Positions 18,096 through 24,836 of a stretch of DNA of 64,000 nt are shown one piece after another; within the stretch, counting starts at the first letter, position 1, and each line of letters opens with the position of its first letter. A program made the position numbers and the translations under genes. Source of the stretch: Actinoplanes sichuanensis (GTDB lineage Bacteria > Actinomycetota > Actinomycetes > Mycobacteriales > Micromonosporaceae); contig NZ_AP028461.1 in the NCBI RefSeq assembly GCF_033097365.1, forward strand, positions 8,494,001 through 8,558,000, written 5' to 3'. Below the pieces are notes generated by a model. It did not search any database. It was not told the DNA's origin and was given only the letters and a program-made list of their open reading frames with translations.

Positions 18096-18935
18096 ATGTC
18101 GCTGACAGCTGCCCTGGCGTATGCACGGCACGGCGTTCCCGTCCTGCCGGTGCACACGCCTGACCTGACCGGTGCCTGTTCCTGCGACAGAGGAGCCCGA
18201 TGCGAGCGTTCCGGCAAACATCCCCGCCTGCGGCACGGTCTGTCCGAGGCGTCGACCGATCCGCTGCAGATCCGGCTGTGGTGGACGTTCTGGCCACGGG
18301 CCAATGTGGGCCTGCGCACCGGCGTGGTGATGGATGTGGCCGACGTCGACTCGGCCGAGGGCTGGCATGGGCTGCGCCATCTGCTCGGCGGCGACGTGCC
18401 GCCCGGTCCGCAGGTGCGTACCGGTTCGGGCGGCCGCCACCTGTGGTTCCGGCCGACCGGCTTCGGCAACCGGGTGCGGCTGCTTCCCGGGCTGGATTGG
18501 CGCGGCTCCGGCGGTTACGTGCTGGCCCCGCCGTCCCGGCACGCGAGCGGCGCCGTCTACCGCTGGATCCAGCGGCCCGCGGTGACCCTGCCGGCCAGCC
18601 CTCCGCCCCTGGTCGAGCTGATCGCGGGCCCGCCACCGGAGCCGGTCGACCGTCAGCCGTTGACCCACCCGGACCGTTATGCGGAGGCGGCGCTCGAAGC
18701 CGAGGCCACCCGGGTCGCCGACGCCGCCAGCGGCACCCGCAACGACACCCTGAACCGGGCCGCCTTCGCCCTCGGGCGCCTGGTCGGAGCCGGTCTTCTG
18801 GACGAGGCGCGGGTCCGGTGGACGCTGACTGCCGCCGCCCGGCGGGCCGGGCTCGGCTTGGCGGAGATCCGCGGCACGATCCGTTCGGGCCTGACCGCGG
18901 GCCGCCGCCAGCCCTTCGACCATCGCGCGGCCTGA
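18096..18935 (+). CDS. Bifunctional DNA primase/polymerase (Prim-Pol domain)
   Basis: 279 aa from ATG 18096; the longer open frame overlaps the beta-family gene and is not used. An N-terminal cysteine cluster (CSCDRGARCERSGKHPR) is typical of actinobacterial Prim-Pol proteins. Catalytic motifs of the archaeo-eukaryotic primase fold are present: VMDVADVDSAEGW (DxD), GSGGRHLWFRP (SxH) and LDWRGSGGYVLAPPSRH. The C-terminus is helical, with no helicase. Similar stand-alone Prim-Pol genes occur widely in actinobacteria, so on its own it is not proof of a mobile or defence origin. Downstream lies a 106-bp direct repeat. Confidence 0.85.
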   Translation: MSLTAALAYARHGVPVLPVHTPDLTGACSCDRGARCERSGKHPRLRHGLSEASTDPLQIRLWWTFWPRANVGLRTGVVMDVADVDSAEGWHGLRHLLGGDVPPGPQVRTGSGGRHLWFRPTGFGNRVRLLPGLDWRGSGGYVLAPPSRHASGAVYRWIQRPAVTLPASPPPLVELIAGPPPEPVDRQPLTHPDRYAEAALEAEATRVADAASGTRNDTLNRAAFALGRLVGAGLLDEARVRWTLTAAARRAGLGLAEIRGTIRSGLTAGRRQPFDHRAA

Positions 18936-19356
18936 GTCGATTCGGTACGGCCACTCGAAGCACCGTGGCGATCCCCACGGCGCCTCCCCGCGCCGGGCCC
19001 AGCGCGACCGCCGGGCTGTTGCCCACTCCCGACGCGCGGCCTCCCATTCTGTACGGCCGCTCGAAGCACCGTGGCGATCCCGCGACGCCTCCCCCGCGCC
19101 GGCCTGTTGCCCACTCGCGACGCGCGGTATCCCGGAGCTGGATCCGTGACCGCAAGCGTGGCGATCCGCGGTCCGATGCGCGCCGCGACCGGCACCCGGC
19201 CGCGGCGGAGGGACCTGCGGTGACGGCGGATCGAGGGGGTGACTGGGGGTGAATCGTCCGTTCGGATGGGTTGAAACAGATGATCGGGTCAGCTTGGAAA
19301 CGGTGCGCATACACGTGTCGCCGGTAACCTGACGGTCGAGACCGCGGGGGGCGAAG
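18936..19356. other. Non-coding region after PrimPol, 421 bp
   Basis: No gene on either strand that does not simply read through the repeat. It holds the 106-bp direct repeat and, nearer 19250-19350, an AT-richer stretch that probably contains the promoter of the GAF/SpoIIE phosphatase gene. Confidence 0.5.
18939..19135. repeat. Two-copy 106-bp direct repeat
   Basis: Copy 1 starts near 18940 and copy 2 near 19046, offset 106. Shared blocks include TACGGCC-CTCGAAGCACC, GTGGCGATCCC, CTGTTGCCCACTC and GACGCGCGG. Copy 2 lacks about 12 bases in the middle. A third partial match (AAGCGTGGCGATCCGCGG) begins near 19153. Confidence 0.8.
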
Positions 19357-21198
19357 GTGCTTCAGTGGGGCCTGATCGGTGCAGCTGTGCTCGCTGATCC
19401 GCCGCGTCTGCGGTCGGTTCGCCGGATCACCGCGGGCCCGGTTCCGGATGACGCGTTCAACCGGGTCGCGATGCTGGTGCACAAGCTGATCGATGCTCCG
19501 ATGGGTGTGGTCTGCCTGGTCGACGAGGATCGGCAGGTGCTGGCCGGCCAGGTGGGCGTGCCGGAGCCGCTGGCGGCGGCCCGGGAGATGCCGCTGTCGC
19601 ACTCGTTCAGCAGGCACGTCGTGATGTCCGGCGAGATGCAGGTGGTTCCGGACGTGCGCGACGACCCGCGGATGAGCGACAACCCGATGATCGGCGAGAT
19701 CGGCGCGATCGCCTATGTGGGCGCCCCGATCACCGATCCGGACGGTCTGATCGTCGGCGCGCTCTCCGCCATCGACCAGGAGCCCCGCGTTTGGACACCG
19801 AGCGAGATCGCCCTGATCGGCGAGCTGGCCGAGGTGTGCTCGTCCGAGGTGTGCCTGCGCATAGCGAGGGCCACGGCCGAGGAGGCGAAGGAGGAGGCCG
19901 AGACGGCCCGGGAAGAGGCCGAGGCAGCGCGCCGGGCCGCCGAGTCCGCACATCATCAGCTGGAGCTGCTCGCCGAGCTGACCGAGTCGCTGGCCGCCAC
20001 GATGGACGTGGAGGAGGCGATGCGCCGGCTCGGTGACATCGTCACGGCGGCTCTGGCCGACTGGTGTGTGGTGGCGATCGCCGACGATCCGGGCGGCACG
20101 GCCCGGGTCTCGGCCGCGCACTGTGACCCGGATCGGGCGGCCGACATGGCCCGGCTGGCCGAGCTGGCCGCCGGCTCGCATCAGGACCTACGGGCGATGA
20201 TCCTCGCGGTGCGGGCCCGGGGCCGTCCGGTGCGCTCGGCCGACGGCGACGCCGAGATGCGCAGCCGGATCAGCGACGCCGAGTTGTCCGAGATCACCGC
20301 GCGGGCCGGGTTCGGCGCGTCGCTGATCGTGCCCGTGGTGTCCCCGGTGCGACGGCGGGCGCTGGGCGCGATCCTGCTGGTGAACCGCCCGGATCGGCCG
20401 GAGTTCACGGCCGCCGAGGAGTGGACGGCGGCCGAGGTGGGCCGCCGGGCGGGTCTGGCCGTGGAGAACGGGCGGCTGTACCGGGAGCAGCGGCACGTCG
20501 CCGAGGTGCTGCAGCGGAGCCTGCTCACCGAGCTGCCGGTGCTCCCGGGGATCGAGCTGCACGCCAGGTATCTTCCGGCGCAGGACGGCGCGGCGGTCGG
20601 CGGCGACTGGTATGACGCGTTCGCCCAGCCGGACGGCAGTGTGGTGGTCGCGGTCGGCGACGTGTCCGGTCACGACATCGAGGCCGCCGCGACCATGGGT
20701 CAGCTTCGCAATCTGGTACGCGGCGACGCCTACGGCCGTGACGAGGAGCCGGGCACCCTGCTCACCGCCCTGGACCAGGCGCTGCACGGCCTCCGGGTGT
20801 CGGCTTCGGCGACGGCGGTGCTGGCCCGCGTGCGTACCTGCTGGTCGGGTTATGAGGTGGGGTTCGCCAATGCCGGGCACCCGCCGCCGTTGTTGTTGCT
20901 GCCGGACGGTCAGGTGCAGGTGTGGTGGGTGCCGCCGGAGCCGCTGCTGGGCCTGCCGCCGAGGGGCGAGCCACGCACGACGGCACGCCGATTCGTCCCG
21001 GCCGGTTCGACGCTGGTTCTCTACACCGACGGCCTGGTCGAGGACCGGGAGCAGCTGCTGGACGACGGGGTCGCCCGGCTGTCGGCGGTGCTACGGGAGT
21101 ACGCGACCCACTCCGGTGACGAGCTCTGCGCCCGGCTCCTGGAGGTCGCCCCGCGAAGGAGCGACGACATCGCCCTCCTCCTGGTCCGGCTGAGCTGA
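19357..21198 (+). CDS. GAF-GAF-SpoIIE (PP2C) serine/threonine phosphatase
   Basis: 613 aa, GTG start. Residues about 20-170 are a GAF domain (MGVVCLVDEDRQVLAG, MPLSHSFSRHVVMSG, YVGAPITDPDGLIVGALS), followed by a charged coiled coil (EEAKEEAETAREEAEAARR), a second GAF (about 205-370) and a C-terminal PPM/SpoIIE domain (about 395-613). The metal-binding aspartates sit in VGGDWYDAF, VAVGDVSGHD, YTDGLVE and RSDDIALLLVRL. Such proteins dephosphorylate anti-sigma antagonists in response to a GAF ligand or redox cue. Its 3' end overlaps the convergent gene at 21091 by 108 bp, and its last codons lie in a 21-bp tandem repeat. Confidence 0.9.
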   Translation: MLQWGLIGAAVLADPPRLRSVRRITAGPVPDDAFNRVAMLVHKLIDAPMGVVCLVDEDRQVLAGQVGVPEPLAAAREMPLSHSFSRHVVMSGEMQVVPDVRDDPRMSDNPMIGEIGAIAYVGAPITDPDGLIVGALSAIDQEPRVWTPSEIALIGELAEVCSSEVCLRIARATAEEAKEEAETAREEAEAARRAAESAHHQLELLAELTESLAATMDVEEAMRRLGDIVTAALADWCVVAIADDPGGTARVSAAHCDPDRAADMARLAELAAGSHQDLRAMILAVRARGRPVRSADGDAEMRSRISDAELSEITARAGFGASLIVPVVSPVRRRALGAILLVNRPDRPEFTAAEEWTAAEVGRRAGLAVENGRLYREQRHVAEVLQRSLLTELPVLPGIELHARYLPAQDGAAVGGDWYDAFAQPDGSVVVAVGDVSGHDIEAAATMGQLRNLVRGDAYGRDEEPGTLLTALDQALHGLRVSASATAVLARVRTCWSGYEVGFANAGHPPPLLLLPDGQVQVWWVPPEPLLGLPPRGEPRTTARRFVPAGSTLVLYTDGLVEDREQLLDDGVARLSAVLREYATHSGDELCARLLEVAPRRSDDIALLLVRLS

Positions 21199-22635
21199 CG
21201 GCTGGTCCGATTGACCTGACGGCTGGTCCGGCTGAGCTGACGGGTCGAAGGGGACCGGCGGGCCGCCGTGGGTCCAGGGTGTCTCGGCCGGGTCGGGCAG
21301 CGTGCCGCCGGGCCGGTACGCCTCGCTGAGCGTGGTGAGGACCAGCCGCTCTCCCACCGCCGGGACACTGCCCGGCTCGGCGACCAGCCGTCGCCCCATC
21401 CCGCCGGACAGTTCGAGCAGCACGTCGCCGTCCGGGCTGATCGAGACGACCCGCGCCTTCTGGGCGGGCCGGGCCGGTGAGGTCAGGGACACGCCTGGTT
21501 CGACCCGGACCGGCTCGGTGGTGCGGACCATGATCCGGGGCCGGAGCACCGGCCGTTTGCCGCTGTCGTCGACCCGGTCCGGGTTCGCCAGGGTGACCAC
21601 GCCGGCGAAGGCGGCGCCGCTGAGCCGATATTCGGCCAGGACCAGCGGGTCGTCGAAGGCGCGCTGGACGGCGTACCGGGAGGCGGCGCTCTCCAGGCGT
21701 TGCAGGCGCGCGGCGGCGGCTACCGCACCGTCCCGGCGGGGTTGCGGCGGGCCGCCCTCGGCGAGGTTCTGCGCGAAGGCGGTGAAGGCGTCCCGGTCGG
21801 CGTCCCAGCGCAGGCGGACCCGCTCGCCGACGGGCAGTCGGCGCAGCAGGCCGAGGGTCCGCCACATCCGTTCCCAGGTGGGCAGCAGTAGATCGTGCAG
21901 TACTGAGGGCAGCTCCGGTGCGGACCGCTCGATCAGTGGCGCGAGCACCCGGTTGTCGAAGTCGGGGTCGGTGGCGGGCCCGGCGACCGGCCCGTTCTCG
22001 GCCTCGCGGGCGGCGCCCGCACCGGACTCGATCCAGGCGAGCTGCACCCCGAACTGGGCGTCCTCGGCGCTGCTCTGCCCGGTGACCCAGTGCAGCCCGA
22101 GCGCCTGCACCGCGTTGACCAGCAGCGACGAGCCGGGCACCTCGGCGGTGTTGGCGAAGAAGGTGAGCCAGCGCCCGAGCAGCGGCACGGCGGCCGGAAC
22201 CGGGTTGTCGCCGTCGGTACGCCGGAACCGGGTGGACCGGCCGAAGAGGCGTAGGAAGTCGGCTCCGGCCGGGTTGGGCACCCAGATCTGGGGCGCGTCG
22301 ACGTACCGCTGCCGCACGTCCTTACCGCGATCGACGGCGACGTCCTCGGTGGCGTCGGTGAACGAGTCGACGTAGTCCACCAGGGTCGCGGCGAGCTCGG
22401 CGGCGAAGGCGAACCGTTCGTCGCGGTTACGGGGCTGACCGACCACGAGGAGTCTCGGCCGGGCCGGGTCGGTGCCGACCATGGCGGCCAGTGGCGCGTT
22501 CGCCTCACCGGCCATCACCAGCGGGATCAGCACCAGCGGGTGGTCGTGCACATGCAGGTGGCGCACGGTGGCGATGGGCTGGGCGCGACCGGTGGCGACC
22601 GCCTGCGCCCGGGCGAGCGCGGTGAGCGTACTCAA
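21091..22635 (-). CDS. Unknown partner protein of the Cas4/RecB-like nuclease, 514 aa
   Basis: Start assigned to TTG 22635, which overlaps the nuclease stop as TTGA; frames further upstream lie inside the nuclease gene. The sequence opens STLTALARAQAVATGRAQPI and contains VHDHPLVLIPLVMAGEANAPLAA, RYVDAPQIWVPNPAGADFLRLF and VLADYRLSG-like segments, ending with a beta-rich domain (VVSISPDGDVLLELSGGMGRRLV, VGERLVLTTLSEAYRPG). No Walker motif, helicase motif or transmembrane segment was seen, and no family is recognised. The C-terminal tail is a repetitive PSAQPDQ-type sequence encoded by 21-bp tandem repeats, and the gene overlaps the convergent phosphatase by 108 bp. Tight coupling implies it works with the nuclease. 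Confidence 0.7.
   Translation of the reverse strand: MSTLTALARAQAVATGRAQPIATVRHLHVHDHPLVLIPLVMAGEANAPLAAMVGTDPARPRLLVVGQPRNRDERFAFAAELAATLVDYVDSFTDATEDVAVDRGKDVRQRYVDAPQIWVPNPAGADFLRLFGRSTRFRRTDGDNPVPAAVPLLGRWLTFFANTAEVPGSSLLVNAVQALGLHWVTGQSSAEDAQFGVQLAWIESGAGAAREAENGPVAGPATDPDFDNRVLAPLIERSAPELPSVLHDLLLPTWERMWRTLGLLRRLPVGERVRLRWDADRDAFTAFAQNLAEGGPPQPRRDGAVAAAARLQRLESAASRYAVQRAFDDPLVLAEYRLSGAAFAGVVTLANPDRVDDSGKRPVLRPRIMVRTTEPVRVEPGVSLTSPARPAQKARVVSISPDGDVLLELSGGMGRRLVAEPGSVPAVGERLVLTTLSEAYRPGGTLPDPAETPWTHGGPPVPFDPSAQPDQPSGQSDQPSAQPDQEEGDVVAPSRGDLQEPGAELVTGVGRVLP
21183..21245. repeat. 21-bp tandem repeat, 3 copies
   Basis: Units 21183-21203, 21204-21224 and 21225-21245, consensus GGTCCGGCTGAGCTGACGGCT. 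In the minus frame each unit encodes seven residues (PSAQPDQ, PSGQSDQ, PSAQPDQ). The first unit also carries the last codons and stop of the plus-strand phosphatase. Confidence 0.85.
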
Positions 22636-23672
22636 GAAAGAGCCTCGGACCGCAACCGAAGTGCAGCCTGGAGCATCGCGGCGGCCTCGGCCTGCTCGGG
22701 TTTCGGCTCCTGCCGGCCCTCGGCCAGAGCGAGCACCTCGCCGACCGAGTCGATGCCGCCGAGCGCCTCCCGGACGGTCCGGCCGAGTGCCGCCGTGCTG
22801 CCGGAGGCCTCGCCGCGGCAGTAGACGGAGAGTTCGCAGGCGGACAGGCACTCCGGGGCGTAGCGGGCCTCGACGTGACCCAGTGCGGCGACGATCTCGT
22901 CGGGTTCGAGCGCGAGGTCGAAGGTGAGGCCGGCCGGGAGGGCGTCGATCAGGTCGCCGACCGAGGCGAGGCGGGACAGCTGACGTCGCAGGGTGGCGAG
23001 CTGTTTACGGACGTCGAGGACGACCGCGGTGGGGTGGAAGCTGAAGTCGGCCGGGCAGACCAGGACGACCTCGTGACTGACCGCCGACGGGTCCTGGCCG
23101 AGGCGTTCCAGCAGGTCGCGGAGGGCGAGGACGTAGACGGCGGCCTGTGTGGCGGCGGCCGAGACCTTGGCGCTGTCGGCCTGCCCGTCGATGATCGCGA
23201 ACGATTTGATCTCGACCACCTGGAGGCGGCCGTGGTGGGCGTACGCGATCAGGTCGGGCTCGAGATAGACGGTCTGGCCGGCGATGTCGAGGGTGAGCAG
23301 CGGGTGGTCGATGAGCGCGGACCGGGCGTCGGCGAGCACCTTGACGGTCTGCTCGTGCCGGTCACTCAGCGTGTCGGCGGCGAGGTCCTGATAGCCGAGC
23401 CCGGCGTCGGCGGCGAGCACGTCGCGCAGCACGGCGCAGTCGTCGGCCTTGAGCATGGCCTCGAAGGCGTTGCCGCGGGACAGCGCGAACCGGGACTGGC
23501 CGAAGCTGCCCGGGAAGCCGATGTGCTCGGCGAGTTTCTGCTTGTCGATACCGGCCGCGTCGAGGACGGCCCGACGGTTGCAGCCCGGGTTACCGGTGAG
23601 CGCGGCGATGGTGCGCGCGTTGTGGCGTTTGGCCCGTGCAGAGCCGCGCAGCTGGTCCAACCGAGACTCCAT
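22632..23672 (-). CDS. Cas4/RecB-like PD-(D/E)XK nuclease with putative 4-Cys Fe-S site
   Basis: 346 aa. The nuclease core is visible as YLEPDLIAYAHHGRLQVVEIKSFAI, giving the D and ExK residues of the RecB/Cas4 family, with a following TQAAVYVLALRDLL helix (the Q-A-x-x-Y motif). One cysteine lies near the N-terminus (NPGCNRRAV, residue 31) and three near the C-terminus (CLSACELSVYC), the arrangement that holds a 4Fe-4S cluster in Cas4 and AddB. No helicase is fused. The downstream unknown gene starts within the stop codon (TTGA). Likely cytoplasmic DNA exonuclease or flap processing; a role in repair or defence is inference. Confidence 0.82.
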   Translation of the reverse strand: MESRLDQLRGSARAKRHNARTIAALTGNPGCNRRAVLDAAGIDKQKLAEHIGFPGSFGQSRFALSRGNAFEAMLKADDCAVLRDVLAADAGLGYQDLAADTLSDRHEQTVKVLADARSALIDHPLLTLDIAGQTVYLEPDLIAYAHHGRLQVVEIKSFAIIDGQADSAKVSAAATQAAVYVLALRDLLERLGQDPSAVSHEVVLVCPADFSFHPTAVVLDVRKQLATLRRQLSRLASVGDLIDALPAGLTFDLALEPDEIVAALGHVEARYAPECLSACELSVYCRGEASGSTAALGRTVREALGGIDSVGEVLALAEGRQEPKPEQAEAAAMLQAALRLRSEALS

Positions 23673-23767
23673 AAGGAATTCGACTCTAGATCTTCAACCG
23701 GGTCGCGGCAATTCACCCACGGGAGGTGAATAAATCGCACATATCAGACACAAACCCGGCTTCGCGC

Positions 23768-23773
23768 TAGGTT
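23768..23773 (+). promoter_or_regulatory. -10 box of leaderless DUF427 gene
   Basis: TAGGTT, six bases, ATG at 23780. A CAGACA hexamer 17 bases upstream is a plausible -35. Confidence 0.55.
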
Positions 23774-23779
23774 CGGGGC

Positions 23780-24064
23780 ATGCCGAAGGCCATCTGGAAC
23801 GACGAAGTGATCGCCGAGAGCGAGGACACGGTGGTGCTCGAGGGCAACCACTACTTCCCCCTCGACAGTGTCCGCGAGGACGTGCTCGTCCCCTCGGACA
23901 CGCACACCGTCTGCCCCTGGAAGGGCAAGGCGTCCTACTACTCGCTGCGGTCGGACGGGCACACCGCACCGGACGCCGCGTGGTTCTACCCGGACCCGAA
24001 ACCGGACGCCTCAGCCGTACGCGACCGGGTCGCGTTCCGCCGAGACGTCCTGATCCAGGCCTGA
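23780..24064 (+). CDS. DUF427-domain protein
   Basis: 94 aa, complete DUF427 domain: KAIWNDEVIAESEDTVVLEGNHYFP, HTVCPWKGKASYYSL and GHTAPDAAWFYPDPKPDA are the conserved blocks. The structure is a small beta-tent fold; the function is unknown, though members are sometimes seen near flavin or nucleotide-binding proteins. It appears monocistronic with a leaderless start. Divergent from the Cas4/RecB-like nuclease gene (107 bp apart). Confidence 0.9.
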   Translation: MPKAIWNDEVIAESEDTVVLEGNHYFPLDSVREDVLVPSDTHTVCPWKGKASYYSLRSDGHTAPDAAWFYPDPKPDASAVRDRVAFRRDVLIQA

Positions 24065-24082
24065 TCCGCCCGTGAGGCCCGC

Positions 24083-24475
24083 TCACGTGATTCGCGGGTG
24101 GGCCTCCTCGATCTTCGTGACCTCCAGGTAGTCCAGCATGTCGCGCTGTTCCTCCGGGTCCAGCGCCCCGAACGCGGCATACGCCTCGTCACGCGAGTGC
24201 GTGGTCTCCGCCGCCAGCAGCGCGATGATCGCCGACCAGGCCAGCGACACCCGGTCGAAGAGTCGCGCCCGCCGCAGCGAGGTGAGCCGGGACAGCATCC
24301 CGACCTTGGTCGCCGCGTCGTCGTCGAGCGCGATCCGGTCGCAGAGCTCGAAGAGCGCCTTCCCCCGATAGGGGTGCTCGGACTCGATCAGCCGGGCCAG
24401 CTCGGCGTTGTCCATCCGGTCGACGGGTGGGGCCGGGCCGCGGCGGGGCAGCGAGGGGCTGGGTTCACCGTGCAC
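24083..24475 (-). CDS. Hypothetical protein, 130 aa
   Basis: Mostly helical soluble protein starting with GTG 24475: MDNAELARLIESEHPYRGKALFELCDRIALDDDAATKVGMLSRL and AYAAFGALDPEEQRDMLDYLEVTKIEEAHPRIT. No family recognised. Its first 11 bases overlap the 3' end of the small gene at 24465-24692, which indicates translational coupling. An internal ATG at 24415 (before DNAELARL) is an alternative start. Confidence 0.7.
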   Translation of the reverse strand: MHGEPSPSLPRRGPAPPVDRMDNAELARLIESEHPYRGKALFELCDRIALDDDAATKVGMLSRLTSLRRARLFDRVSLAWSAIIALLAAETTHSRDEAYAAFGALDPEEQRDMLDYLEVTKIEEAHPRIT

Positions 24476-24692
24476 GACTGTCGCGTCCGCTCTCGAAACC
24501 GTTGCCCGGTGACTGATGGGGCAACCCCGCGGTGCGGGTGAAGGTCGGGAACTCGGGCGCCGGCATCACCGGCTCCTCCACGTCGACAGGTGTCACGCCC
24601 TCGGCGGCGCGTGGGACGCCGTCGTCGACGCCGCGCTCTCCATCCAGCACGTTATAGCCCTCCGTTACCGACTTACCGTGATGAAGTCCCAT
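24465..24692 (-). CDS. Small hypothetical protein, 75 aa
   Basis: Starts at ATG 24692. Third codon positions are strongly G or C through most of its length, consistent with real coding. It reads VTEGYNVLDGERGVDDGVPRA, then EEPVMPAPEFPTFTRTAG. No family, signal or membrane segment. Its TGA overlaps the GTG of the downstream 130-aa gene (11-bp overlap). No clear ribosome site, so the exact start is unsure. Confidence 0.45.
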   Translation of the reverse strand: MGLHHGKSVTEGYNVLDGERGVDDGVPRAAEGVTPVDVEEPVMPAPEFPTFTRTAGLPHQSPGNGFESGRDSRAR

Positions 24693-24836
24693 GAGATCAC
24701 GCCCGCGCAAACCCCGCGACCCTGGTCACCCGACTCGACGACCGGTGTAACGCCCTGGCAACGCATCGACCGGAGCAGGCTGTCGTCACCGACCGTGAAG
24801 CCGTACCCCAATAGATCTTGAAGTAACCGCGGTCTG

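Noticed and set aside
17842..20181. 779-codon minus-strand frame across Prim-Pol and the phosphatase
   Set aside because: Spans several plus-strand genes and the repeat region, with no ribosome site or domain; a GC-driven shadow.
15752..23672. A type of CRISPR-Cas locus suggested by the Cas4-like nuclease
   Set aside because: No repeat-spacer array or other cas gene; the 106-bp two-copy repeat lacks spacer structure.
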